This document shows positions 42,879 through 51,134 of a stretch of DNA of 64,000 nt, in pieces; the first letter of the stretch is position 1, and the number at the start of each line of letters is the position of its first letter. The stretch spans positions 186,001 through 250,000 of the forward strand of contig NZ_VHLL01000003.1 in NCBI RefSeq assembly GCF_025384765.1, given 5' to 3'. Both the position numbers and the translations under genes were made by a program. This stretch comes from Methanoculleus formosensis (GTDB lineage: Archaea; Halobacteriota; Methanomicrobia; Methanomicrobiales; Methanoculleaceae). Under the pieces are notes generated by a model. That model saw only the letters and a list, made by a program, of their open reading frames with translations. It did not search any database and was not told the origin of the DNA.

Positions 42879-43950
42879 GGTGTCTCCTCATGTCTTTGAG
42901 TATGCTACTCTGGTGCTTCTGTGATCCTGCGAGTTCATCTTCCCTGAACGATGGGCCGTTTTCGGGAATGCAGAACCAGCAAGTAGGAATGAACTGTAAA
43001 GCGTGGTCTCATATTTGGTTTATAGGTTTTGTAATGATTCTACATGATAAATACCCCGGAGAGGGTGTCGAATACCGATAAAACCCTGCCGAATTGAAAT
43101 TTAAGCGACATAATGCCTCTATTTTTGGATATCATGTGAGATCTCTTCTGTGGATGCCCAACCGTGGGAGCCAGGATCTTCGCCGAAAAATGCCGTCCGG
43201 GAGAGAGGGAGGTCGTCCCAAAAAGATCTCCGAACCTTCGGTATACCTTAACCGAGTCCTTCCTTCCCGGTTATCTATCATTTGAACCACATTCTGGACA
43301 AGAAGGGTGAAACGGTTTTCCATTGGATATCGCCACTCGGGGGAGGATCCGGGAGAGGGTGTCCCCCTCCCGGCAATAGCGTTTTGGGACAACTTCAGGA
43401 TCTCGTGCCCGGTACGTGCCAGGGGTGTGCTGTCCGGGAAGTCGCGGTCGGACATCTCCCGGTGCTCCGTGAACAGGGGGCGTCGGGGTGAATAGACCAC
43501 TCGAGATGATAAAGGTAACATTGTTGTTCAGGCGCCTGCACGATCCTCTTTCAGGAAAGAGGTGCCGCACCCTCCCGGCCATCCAATATAAATGCGTTTC
43601 GAATCTATCTCACTCTTTCTCCAGAGCGAGGAAATCAGCCATCTGAGATCGCGTGGTCAAACCGCTATTCTGAAGAATGAACGGTATAATCTCCGAAACG
43701 TTCCATTATCTGCGGATGTCTTCTGGCAAAGATTATATCTCTGTTCAAGCACCGGGCTAGATCCCGCCTCTGGTATATAGCCCGATCGTTATGCAAGATG
43801 CACTCTGCAGCCTTTCCAGACGAAAAATCGTTCGATAGATATCTTTAAATATTGGCGGGTTCCCGGGGGGGATGCGGAGTCAAAATCGGGCCCACCCTGA
43901 AACCGGCAACCTCGAAGAAGGCTTCGCAATGTTAGTGAGGAGAAATAGAC
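42879..43950. other. Gene-free kilobase with MITE copy B
   Basis: No convincing gene. It holds AT-rich promoter-like sequence near 43010-43130 and the 188-bp MITE copy B at 43209-43396. Further AT-rich patches include CCAATATAAATGCG near 43582 and ATCTTTAAATATTGG near 43841. The last is a good TATA candidate for the TasA-like gene at 43951, about 100 bases downstream. Confidence 0.5.
43209..43396 (+). mobile_element. MITE-like element, copy B (188 bp)
   Basis: The left end is GAGGTCGTCCCAAAA. The right end, reverse-complemented, is GAAGTTGTCCCAAAA, identical to copy A at both ends. AGG flanks it on both sides (43206-43208 and 43397-43399), a 3-bp target duplication. The interior closely follows copy A, with scattered substitutions. 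It lies about 550 bases upstream of the TasA/SipW-like cluster. Confidence 0.85.
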
Positions 43951-44604
43951 ATGAAAGCATATCTTGTCAGTTTCCTGCTCGTCGGACTTGCTCTCGGCGG
44001 GATGGGACTTGGAACGTTTGCCTGGTTTACAGACCAGGAGACTGTAGAGAACAACGTCATTGCGACCGGCAATGTCGATCTGAAGGCATGGACTGAGGAT
44101 TGCTGGGGGAGGGTAGCACCGCTGAATGTCGACAATCTGGTCCCCAGTAAGAATACCTGGACGCCTGCGGGCGACATTAAACTCCAGAACGATGGAACTG
44201 TCCCCCTGAAGTGGAAGGCATACCTTGTCAAAACCGGTGGAGACCTCCCGACAGACGACAAACTCGAGTTCAAGTTTAAGAAGACTTCATGGCTTAACAG
44301 CGCGCCCGGTGAGGCCGCCGCCGATATAGAAGCCGCTGATGCCGAGCTCGACTCCCTGTTCCCGGGTGCCTCCAAAGTCTACACATGGTCGCAGATCTCC
44401 AACGCCGAGACCACTGAACTGAACTCGGACAACTTCGGGGGCGCGATGAACGACATCAATCCGTTTACCCGGACTCTCAGTGTCCATGTGAAGCTGGATG
44501 AGAACGCAGGGAATGTCTATTCCAACAAGGATGTAACATTCAAGGTAATCTTCATCGCGACGCAGACCGACAACCCCGGCTGGGCACAGACCTCTCCCGT
44601 GTGA
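43951..44604 (+). CDS. TasA/CalY-like secreted protein with SipW-type signal peptide
   Basis: A 217-residue protein. It starts at ATG 43951 after GTGAGGAGAAATAGAC. Residues 1-26 form a signal peptide that runs directly into GTFAWFTDQETVENN, the hallmark of SipW-dependent substrates (TasA, camelysin). The mature part is a beta-rich domain, with ATGNVDLKAWTEDCW, DIKLQNDGTVPLKWKAYLVKTGG and LSVHVKLDENAG. TasA forms extracellular fibres in Bacillus biofilms; a similar surface or fibre role is inferred here. The dedicated signal peptidase is encoded downstream at 45604. Confidence 0.88.
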   Translation: MKAYLVSFLLVGLALGGMGLGTFAWFTDQETVENNVIATGNVDLKAWTEDCWGRVAPLNVDNLVPSKNTWTPAGDIKLQNDGTVPLKWKAYLVKTGGDLPTDDKLEFKFKKTSWLNSAPGEAAADIEAADAELDSLFPGASKVYTWSQISNAETTELNSDNFGGAMNDINPFTRTLSVHVKLDENAGNVYSNKDVTFKVIFIATQTDNPGWAQTSPV

Positions 44605-45010
44605 TCCCTGAAAGATCTCTATCTACCACCAATCATGGACAGGAAGCAAGTGAGAAGGGATGGATACGATGCCTCCAAAGCCATCGCTACGCTTCCCCCT
44701 CCTCCTTCGCCTCATCCTGGAAAACGATCGCAACCGCCGTACGTGGGGGTATCGGCAGCGTCGAACTCTCGATGCCCCCTCCGGCGAATGCCGGCGACAC
44801 CATCACGCTCAGACCGCGGTGGGATGAGAACCTGCCAGGAATCTTCCACAAAACGCTCTTCAGGGATGATGAAGCGATCCGGAACCCGGGCAGAACTTAA
44901 TCTGGCCTCTTCCCGTGCGGGAGCAGCGGTGCGTGTCGTATTTCGAGCTGCAGGCAACGTGACCTGCTGCCCTTCACCCACGAACGCCATGATACAGAGA
45001 GCTGTGAGCG
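44605..45010. other. Gap inside the SipW/TasA-like cluster, possible gene remnant
   Basis: There is no intact gene with a good start. Stretches in two frames look protein-like: one ending at 44900 (ELSMPPPANAGDTITLRPRW) and one ending at 45018 (AAVRVVFRAAGNV). They could be parts of a frameshifted third secreted-protein gene. No ribosome-binding site supports expression. Promoter elements for the gene at 45011 are not obvious. Confidence 0.3.
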
Positions 45011-45607
45011 ATGAATAAGGCATACGTACTTCTGGTAATTATCAGTTGCGCCGGTGTGCTCCTGCTCGCGGGCACCACCCCGACCGGGGCGTGGTTCTCG
45101 GAGACGGAGGTGATCGAAGGGATCACCATCACCACCGGGTCGTGGAGCGATGCCGGCAGCCTGATAGTAACTGCCGATCAGGCCCTGCTCAAGCCGCCGG
45201 CAGGCAACCATGCAAAGACCGTCCTCTCCGGCATCACCGCGAGCAACACCGGATCTGAGCCGCTGGAAGTTACGGGCATCCGGGTCTCATGGGACCCCGA
45301 TGGCGGCGAGACGATCCGCCAGGCGGCGTTTACCCGCGGAAAGGGCGGTGAAGCCCCTCGTGCGGGGCCGCACGGGGCAGGTTCCGACCCGGGATCTGCC
45401 GGCGGCGAAGGGTTTACCGCCTTCTGGTCGGGGGAAGCGGCATCCGGCCAGGTCCTCGACGGCCGGCTTCTGCTGGACCCGTCAACACAAAATGATCCCG
45501 CACGAGGAGTCCTGCTCTCGTTTGACTCGAACATGGAGGGGAAGACCCTTGTGTGTACCCTCATCCTGGACGACGAGAGCGAGAAGGAGGTCCGGGTGCG
45601 GTTATGA
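45011..45607 (+). CDS. Second secreted protein with SipW-type signal peptide
   Basis: A 198-residue protein. Residues 1-27 form a hydrophobic signal (VLLVIISCAGVLLLAGT) followed by GAWFSETEVIEG, again the SipW-type WF-x-(D/E) motif. The mature part is beta-rich (ITASNTGSEPLEVTGIRVSW). It includes a low-complexity Gly/Ala/Pro insertion near 112-130. The C-terminal VCTLILDDESEKEVRVRL resembles the last strand of a TasA-type domain. It overlaps the signal peptidase gene by four bases (ATGA), so the two are translationally coupled. Confidence 0.82.
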   Translation: MNKAYVLLVIISCAGVLLLAGTTPTGAWFSETEVIEGITITTGSWSDAGSLIVTADQALLKPPAGNHAKTVLSGITASNTGSEPLEVTGIRVSWDPDGGETIRQAAFTRGKGGEAPRAGPHGAGSDPGSAGGEGFTAFWSGEAASGQVLDGRLLLDPSTQNDPARGVLLSFDSNMEGKTLVCTLILDDESEKEVRVRL

Positions 45608-46608
45608 TCCGGGTCGATCGGATCTGGAGGGTGATCGCCGTCCTCCTCGGCATGGTGATCCTGGCGGGTCTCTTCCTCTTCTTCGGGCCCGGCATGACGC
45701 TCATGATCGTCCTGAGCGGGAGCATGGCGCCTCTCATGCTGCCCGGGGACGCCATCGTTGTCGCTCCCGCGGACCCTGACCGCCTCGAGATCGGGGACGT
45801 CGTCGTCTTCCAGTATCCCGGAGAGGACGAACGCATGGTCATCACCCACCGGATCGTCGGTATCGATACAGATACCGGCCTTTATTCGACCAGGGGGGAC
45901 GCGAATAACGCCCCCGACCGTTTCTTCACCTCAAAGGACGATATCATCGGCAGACCGGTCTTTCTCATCCCGTTCGTCGGGTTTGCATCCGAGATGAAGA
46001 AGCAGATCATCCTCCTGATGGTTATCCTCCCTTCCCTGATGCTGGCCCTTCTGGAGACGAGAAGACTCGCGCGAGGTTCCCATTCCTCCCGCCTGCTCTC
46101 CCGGGAGAGTCCGGTACCGAAAGGGCAGATCTTCTCGATCCAGTACCCCCGGCTCTTTCTCCTCCTCTCCGTCGTTCTGGCCATCTTTCTCCTGCTGATC
46201 ATGCCCTCTCTCTCCGGGATACAGACCTACAGTCCCACCGCAGGCTCCCCTGATCTTCAGGGTCAGCACCTGACGATAGAGGGCAGGGGACTGATTCCGG
46301 AACTCTACCTGGTCTGCACGCCCGGCGAGCAAGGAACTCCTGCCTACGGGGTTGTGCAGCCCGGCGAGACGGTCACCGTCCCGGTCGCCGGGACAGACCC
46401 GGACTTCACCGTAGCCAGAGCCCCATACATCCTTCCGGCATTCTGGTTTGTGGGGCTTGCCGGGGTGAATCCCTATCTGCCGGTCCTCTCGCTTGCAGTT
46501 CTGCCGGGAGCCCTTCTGACACTCGCCCTGCACCCGCTCTGGGCGAAGGAAAAATTCGTGAAATCGCGCCGTAAAAGGAGGCTTGTTGAACGTGTACTGG
46601 AGAATTAG
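45604..46608 (+). CDS. SipW-like signal peptidase I (archaeal/ER type)
   Basis: A 334-residue membrane peptidase. An N-terminal anchor (about 8-30) is followed by the catalytic serine box VLSGSMAPLMLPGD and then by THRIVGI, which has His in place of the bacterial Lys. STRGDANNAPD carries the conserved Asp. The His variant marks the ER/archaeal/SipW class. Further transmembrane helices follow at about 130-150, 185-205 and near the C-terminus (LPAFWFVGLAG, VLPGALLTLAL). These extend well beyond the usual SipW length. It probably matures the two neighbouring substrates. The start ATG overlaps the preceding stop. Confidence 0.88.
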   Translation: MIRVDRIWRVIAVLLGMVILAGLFLFFGPGMTLMIVLSGSMAPLMLPGDAIVVAPADPDRLEIGDVVVFQYPGEDERMVITHRIVGIDTDTGLYSTRGDANNAPDRFFTSKDDIIGRPVFLIPFVGFASEMKKQIILLMVILPSLMLALLETRRLARGSHSSRLLSRESPVPKGQIFSIQYPRLFLLLSVVLAIFLLLIMPSLSGIQTYSPTAGSPDLQGQHLTIEGRGLIPELYLVCTPGEQGTPAYGVVQPGETVTVPVAGTDPDFTVARAPYILPAFWFVGLAGVNPYLPVLSLAVLPGALLTLALHPLWAKEKFVKSRRKRRLVERVLEN

Positions 46609-47632
46609 AAAATTCCAATCACTGACTTCAGAGAAGTTTACGCTGGTATTGCCGATCGTTATCGTATGTGTCATCATATCGGGATTTTTCGTGTATTCGA
46701 GCTGGTATATGCCGGAGTACAGGGATGTGACCGTCGATCTCCCCTGGTACTCCATAGGTGGCGAGTACGAGTACCGGGCGGTCGTCTCGGAGGGAAACCC
46801 ACTCTGGCCGGTTGGTACGACACTGACGGACAACCCCGTCTACTTCTTCGCGGCAACCCCGGAGCTGCAGACGACATTCACCTTCCTTGCCGAAGGGGAG
46901 GACGTGGATCTGGATGTGGTCTCGCATACGGTAGCGATTCTGTCGATGAAGGAGTCGGAGACGACCTACTGGAGCAAAGAGGTGGTGATCGCCGAGAATG
47001 CAGGGCCGCTAAAGTCAGGAGTATACCAGAACTCGTTCACTCTGGACATGGAGGATATGCAGCAGCGGATGAACGAGATCAGGGAGTACCTGGGCTTTCA
47101 ACGGGGAACCCCGGTCGTCGATCTCGTCACCACGACTGTATTCTCCGGAACGGTTGACGGGAAACAAGTCAACGAACACCGGGAGTATCTGATGCCCATC
47201 ACCCTGGGGGCAGGCCACTACAGCATATCAGATAACCGGAGTTTCGCCGAAGCGGTCACGGCGCGGCAGACAGAGACGATCGCGGTCTATCCCCCTCCAC
47301 ACCAGCAGTACGCCGCAGTGTTTCTCCTGCTGGTCTCGGTGGGTATGCTTCTCTGGGTCGTAATTTCACGGTCCCCGCGCTTCAAGCCCTCCGCCGATAC
47401 ACTTCAGGCGCTGGAGCAGGAAGCGGTGCATGCCCGGTATCGCGACTGGATGAGCCAGGGCAGGTTCGACCATAGTATCACAGCGCACAGAATTGAACTC
47501 GGTTCGCTTGAGGATATCATCAGTGCGGCGGTCGATATGAATCAGCGTGTCATCTATGACGATGACGAGAAGACCTACTTCTTCCTCCACGATGCCATCC
47601 TCTACGTCTACGAGCCGGCCGATTCAAGGTAG
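46592..47632 (+). CDS. DUF5305 membrane protein
   Basis: A 346-residue protein. AAGGAGG ends at 46581, so GTG 46592 is spaced best; TTG 46586 or 46583 would be alternatives. It has a transmembrane helix near 17-38, a large extracellular beta-rich domain (about 40-250, ending near MPITLGAGHYSISD), a second helix (VFLLLVSVGMLLWVVI) and a cytoplasmic tail of about 80 residues. This is the DUF5305 layout. The family co-occurs with SipW-like peptidases and TasA-like proteins in archaea. A role as assembly or anchoring factor for the secreted proteins is inferred. Confidence 0.82.
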   Translation: MYWRIRKFQSLTSEKFTLVLPIVIVCVIISGFFVYSSWYMPEYRDVTVDLPWYSIGGEYEYRAVVSEGNPLWPVGTTLTDNPVYFFAATPELQTTFTFLAEGEDVDLDVVSHTVAILSMKESETTYWSKEVVIAENAGPLKSGVYQNSFTLDMEDMQQRMNEIREYLGFQRGTPVVDLVTTTVFSGTVDGKQVNEHREYLMPITLGAGHYSISDNRSFAEAVTARQTETIAVYPPPHQQYAAVFLLLVSVGMLLWVVISRSPRFKPSADTLQALEQEAVHARYRDWMSQGRFDHSITAHRIELGSLEDIISAAVDMNQRVIYDDDEKTYFFLHDAILYVYEPADSR

Positions 47633-47655
47633 CCCAGCGGGGTGGCCGGTTCTTC

Positions 47656-47661
47656 TTTTTT
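47656..47661 (+). terminator. T6 terminator after the DUF5305 gene
   Basis: TTCTTCTTTTTT begins 18 bases past the stop at 47632 and probably ends the TasA/SipW-like transcript. Confidence 0.45.
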
Positions 47662-47771
47662 GTTCGTGGCTCCGGTTATCCGGTGGCCCGGGAGGAGAGC
47701 CGGCGGGGATTTTTCAGGCGGTTCACCGGCATATCTTTTCCGGATCTCATGCTGCTGGAGTTTATGCTCCT

Positions 47772-47960
47772 GAGGTTGTCCCAAAATCCCTTTGCCGGGA
47801 GGGGGACACCCCCTCCCGATCCCTCCCCCGAGTGGCGATACCCGATGGGAAGCCGTTTCACCCTCTTTGCCCAGGATAGAGAACAGAGGGGAGAAACCTC
47901 AGAGGTGGGTGTTCCGACCGGGGGGTAAGGGACGTTCAAGATCTTTTTCGGGATGACCTC
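47772..47960 (-). mobile_element. MITE-like element, copy C (189 bp, inverted)
   Basis: Read on the minus strand it begins GAGGTCATCCCGAAAA. Its other end, on the plus strand, is GAGGTTGTCCCAAAA. CCT flanks it on both sides (47769-47771 and 47961-47963), a 3-bp target duplication. The right half matches copies A and B closely, including the TATCGCCA core and the GGGGGTGTCCCCCTCCC palindrome. The left half has diverged. It lies 139 bases after the DUF5305 stop. Confidence 0.85.
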
Positions 47961-48107
47961 CCTGGCAAGTGAGCAGACCCCCGGAACCTTAACCGAGGCG
48001 GGCACCGGATACCGGACGCCTGCAGGGCCGTTAGGCCGGACATGTGAAGGTTCCGGCGACGCCGGGCGTATGCTGGCGCTACAGTACGCGCCGATGGAAT
48101 CGGTTAC

Positions 48108-48506
48108 CTATCCCTCATATGTCCTGACCTTCAGCCCCGGAACGCGGGTGAAGTGACTGTCCCGTGTGACGATCTCGCCGTCGCCCGCGAGCGTGATTGC
48201 GGCAATCACCTCGTCGAAATCCCCGATCCGACTTCCCCTTGCCTGGAGTTCGGCAGCGAGGGTGCCGAAGATCCGGTAGGTCTCCTCGGTGATCGGCAGT
48301 TCGATCAGCGCCCGCGTGATCGCTTCGACTTCCCGGAGGTTCTCCTGCACCGATGTTGAGAGGAACGCCCCGCGGTAGAGTTCGAGGGCGTTGATTGCGG
48401 TGGTTGCAAGGGGCAGCCCTTCTCGCTCCATCGCCTTGAGTGTCCTCATCGCCTCCGGGTCATGTCGGATCAGGTCGATGAGGAACGATGTATCAAGCGT
48501 CGGCAT
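48108..48506 (-). CDS. vapC: VapC-type PIN-domain toxin
   Basis: A 132-residue PIN RNase. Acidic residues: D5 (LDTSFLIDLIR), E42 in INALELYRGA, D95-D98 (IGDFDEVIAAITL) and a final TRDSHF segment with D115. This is the complete VapC set. It overlaps the antitoxin gene by 14 bases and is translated second. PIN toxins cleave tRNA, rRNA or mRNA and are held inactive by the cognate VapB. It is probably co-transcribed with its antitoxin. No degradation is apparent. Confidence 0.9.
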   Translation of the reverse strand: MPTLDTSFLIDLIRHDPEAMRTLKAMEREGLPLATTAINALELYRGAFLSTSVQENLREVEAITRALIELPITEETYRIFGTLAAELQARGSRIGDFDEVIAAITLAGDGEIVTRDSHFTRVPGLKVRTYEG

Positions 48507-48732
48507 CGAGGTCGACCTCTCGCATCGAAGCCTTTCGCATCTCGCGCGAGGCTTCCGCGACCGAGTCAGCCAGCGCGGGGTTCGGCCCGAGTTCTTTGAG
48601 GATCTCCGAGAGTTTCTTCTTCGGCAGGGTATACTTCAGGATCACTTCGGAAAAACTCATGTTGGAGGGGCCTTTTAGCCGCGAGAGCCTCTCGTATGCG
48701 TCGTCGCTGATACTGATCGTCCTGGTTCCCAT
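48493..48732 (-). CDS. vapB: VapB-like antitoxin
   Basis: A 79-residue protein from ATG 48732 (MGTRTISISDDAYERLSRLKG), preceded by AGGT. The frame is open further upstream, but that part is not convincing. The N-terminal strand and helix resemble the ribbon-helix-helix antitoxins that bind DNA. The C-terminal half (KKKLSEILKELGPNP, then SREMRKASMREVDLD) is a charged helix that would wrap around the toxin. It lies upstream of the vapC gene and overlaps it by 14 bases. Confidence 0.85.
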   Translation of the reverse strand: MGTRTISISDDAYERLSRLKGPSNMSFSEVILKYTLPKKKLSEILKELGPNPALADSVAEASREMRKASMREVDLDADA

Positions 48733-48786
48733 ACCTGTGTATGTGTATGTGCATGTATTTAGATCCTCCCGTCGCAAGAGGATCCT

Positions 48787-49995
48787 TCAAAACCTCACCA
48801 GCCCCCGTCTCCCGATCAGCATCCACCCTGCGAGACACACGACCCCGACCGCCACGTTGATCGCCCCGAGGCCGAGGACGAGATTCTCCCCGGCAAGGAA
48901 GACGAGAACCATCCCGGCGCTGCCGAAGACGAGGCCTGAGCAGTTGATCAGGGCGGATGCGGAGCCGGTATCCTCCTCCTGCTGGTCGAGCATCAGGAAC
49001 GCTCCCGGGGAACGCACAGAGCTCCCCATCAGGGAGGCGGGAAAGAGGGCGAGGGCAAAGACAAGCGGTCCCAGGCTCCCGAAGAGGCAGACGAGGACGC
49101 CCCCGGCGACCATGACAGCGAACCCGGACGCGACGATCGTCCTGCGGGAGATATGTCGGGAGAGCCAGAGATAGAGGAACGGGCCGGCAATCAGGGCAAT
49201 GGCGTTGAGGGCAAAGTAGAAGCTGTACCCCTGCTCCGAGAGCCCGAACCCCTCCTGGTAGATATACGACGAGGCGGAGACGAACGCGAGCGATGCAGTG
49301 CTCACGAGCGAGAAGACGATGAGGAGCGAGGCGAAACCGGGGTTCTTGAGCACCGTCCCGAGCCGGCGGACGGACTGCTTCATGGTGCCGGCATACCGCG
49401 AGGGGATGGTCTCCTGGAGGAGGAGGCCGCCGACCATCGAGACGACCCCGATGAGGGCAAGCACCACGAAGAGGCCCCGCCACGATGTGTAGGGGAGCAT
49501 GAACGCCCCGAGGACCGGGGCGACGGCGGGCGAGATGACGACCATCGACTGGACGATCGCAAGGACTGACTCCCTCTTCCTCCCGTCGTAGACGTCCTTG
49601 ACCATCGCGGTCGCGACTGCAGCAGCGGCGCTCCCCCCGACTGCCTGGAGGATGCGGAAGGCGATCAGGTGCCATATCGCGAGCGACGCAGCGCAGCCGA
49701 TGCTTGCGGCGATGTAGAGCGCGAGCCCGGCAAGCAGGACGGGCCGGCGGCCGTATTTGTCGGAGAGCGGCCCCCAGAAGAGCAGCCCGAGGCTGAAGAA
49801 GAGGAAGAAGAGGATCAGCGTCAGGTTGGTGAGGCCGGCGGAGACGCCGAAGTAGTCCCCCATGCCGGGAAGGGCGGGGAGGTAGAGGTCGGTCGAGAGC
49901 GGGACGAAAGCGGAGAGCAGTGCGATAAGAACAACAAGACCGCGATCCCCGAGATATTTCTGGGAGATCTTCTCTCGGTCCTGGGATTTGTCCAT
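48787..49995 (-). CDS. Bcr/CflA-type MFS drug exporter
   Basis: A 402-residue protein with twelve hydrophobic helices. It has the Bcr/CflA features: SAFVPLSTDLYLPALPGMGDYFG at the N-terminus and the loop motif GPLSDKYGRRPVLLAG (motif A). RILQAVGGSAAAAVATAMVKD contains a motif-B-like Arg, and VVISPAVAPVLGAFM is motif C. It probably exports small drugs or metabolites in exchange for protons. The start is ATG 49995. It lies just upstream of the VapBC genes on the same strand, with 54 bases between. Confidence 0.9.
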   Translation of the reverse strand: MDKSQDREKISQKYLGDRGLVVLIALLSAFVPLSTDLYLPALPGMGDYFGVSAGLTNLTLILFFLFFSLGLLFWGPLSDKYGRRPVLLAGLALYIAASIGCAASLAIWHLIAFRILQAVGGSAAAAVATAMVKDVYDGRKRESVLAIVQSMVVISPAVAPVLGAFMLPYTSWRGLFVVLALIGVVSMVGGLLLQETIPSRYAGTMKQSVRRLGTVLKNPGFASLLIVFSLVSTASLAFVSASSYIYQEGFGLSEQGYSFYFALNAIALIAGPFLYLWLSRHISRRTIVASGFAVMVAGGVLVCLFGSLGPLVFALALFPASLMGSSVRSPGAFLMLDQQEEDTGSASALINCSGLVFGSAGMVLVFLAGENLVLGLGAINVAVGVVCLAGWMLIGRRGLVRF

Positions 49996-50352
49996 GGGAG
50001 CGCCTCGGGGGCAGGTGTCGAAGAACAGGATGCTATGGGGCCTTCGCCTGCCTCCGCTTATACGTTGAACTTGCCCATAGTTCTAGATTGGCATTCCCGG
50101 GCCGTCCGGTCACGGCCGGCGGCTCCCGGGAAGGATTTTGCAGGTTCCTGCAACGGCCGGAAGCGCGGCCGGGGGCAACCCTGCTCGTTCACGACTCGCC
50201 GGCAAACAGCCTCTCTTCGCGCCCTACCCCTGCGAACACTATCCTGATCGTCGAAAGAGGCCCATGGTCAGCGAACGCTGTGAGCGCCTCCTTCGCCCAC
50301 CTTACGGATATATACGATCAGCGCCTCAACCGGGCGCCCGGAGGATGCAAGG
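49996..50352. other. Intergenic region
   Basis: No gene or repeat is recognised. CTTATACGTTGAAC near 50058 may be a promoter for the exporter gene (minus) or for an unknown transcript. The sequence just before 50353 contains GGAGGATGCAAGG, the ribosome-binding site of the YkgJ-like gene. Confidence 0.4.
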
Positions 50353-50829
50353 ATGGAGAACCCACCGGACAATCTCTGCGTCACGCGATGCCCCAACCAG
50401 CGCTGTTGTAAACAGTTGAGCGGCCTTATGCTGACGAGAGACGAGTACGAGACGCTGTTCAAGAGCCACGAGGAGAACCTTCTCGTGAAGCAATCCGACG
50501 ACATTTACGTCATAACGCCGAGAGACGGTGCCGCCTGTCCGCACTTATTTCAGGACGGCTGCGCCGTCTATCCGGACAGGCCGCTTGACTGTCGGCTATA
50601 TCCGTACATGATGACGGGGGTTGCGAGGAATGGGGATCGGCTCAAGGTTTTCCTGAAGGGCAGTCTGCGTTGCCCATTAGCGGTGGCGCTGATGCCGGAG
50701 GCCGAGGCGCGGGCGCTTGTCACGGAGTTCTGGAGAAAGGCTGCCGGGGAAGGGATGGATATCATCGTCCGACCTGAGTCGGAACTTGTCTACCAGCTCC
50801 GGTCCTGGATCCGGGCGTTAACTCGTTGA
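50353..50829 (+). CDS. YkgJ/CxxC-type metal-binding protein
   Basis: A 158-residue protein starting at ATG 50353 after GGAGGATGCAAGG. It has the YkgJ pattern: an N-terminal CVTRCPNQRCC, then CPHLFQDGCAVYPDRPLDCRLYP, then a later Cys in SLRCPLAVA. These cysteines probably bind Zn or an Fe-S cluster. The C-terminal half is helical. The family is widespread in archaea and bacteria and has no firm function. No signal peptide. It is followed by tRNA-Glu on the opposite strand. Confidence 0.85.
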   Translation: MENPPDNLCVTRCPNQRCCKQLSGLMLTRDEYETLFKSHEENLLVKQSDDIYVITPRDGAACPHLFQDGCAVYPDRPLDCRLYPYMMTGVARNGDRLKVFLKGSLRCPLAVALMPEAEARALVTEFWRKAAGEGMDIIVRPESELVYQLRSWIRALTR

Positions 50830-50871
50830 GCGGGAAGTTGCCGTGCGAAAGAACGGTTCGGGAGAACAGAA

Positions 50872-50946
50872 TGCTGCTATGGGGATTCGAACCCCAGTCG
50901 CAGGAGTGAGAGTCCTGCATGATTGGCCGGTCTACACTATAGCAGC
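50872..50946 (-). tRNA. tRNA-Glu (CTC)
   Basis: A 75-nt cloverleaf. Acceptor stem GCTGCTA/TAGCAGC, discriminator A. The anticodon stem CAGGA/TCCTG encloses CTCTCAC, giving anticodon CTC. T arm TGGGGTTCGAATCCCCA. The acceptor stem is identical to that of the TTC isoacceptor at 5892-5964. No CCA is encoded. Confidence 0.93.
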
Positions 50947-51134
50947 GCATTGCACCAACGTGCTCTAAATTATTAGTCTTTATCGTATTTAAACCTGTCT
51001 TGAACCCTACCTTCTCCGGCCGTCCCTCGGACCGGACAATCTGAACCCTATATGGGGCGGAATTTTCCCTTCGCTCCCTGATTTCCATCACAGACACCAA
51101 TAAGTAGCTTCCCCGCATACCTGTATCGGCAGCA

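Larger units (their letters stand above)
47633..48107. other. Gene-free region with terminator and MITE copy C
   Basis: It holds a T-run terminator at 47656-47661 and the 189-bp MITE copy C (47772-47960). Open frames in the MITE are not real genes. From 47961 to 48107 nothing is recognised, apart from the convergent end of the VapC gene. Confidence 0.55.

Noticed and set aside
43209-47960. Composite transposon carrying the SipW/TasA-like genes
   Set aside because: Each MITE copy has its own 3-bp duplication (AGG and CCT) and the outer flanks differ, so one joint transposition is not supported.
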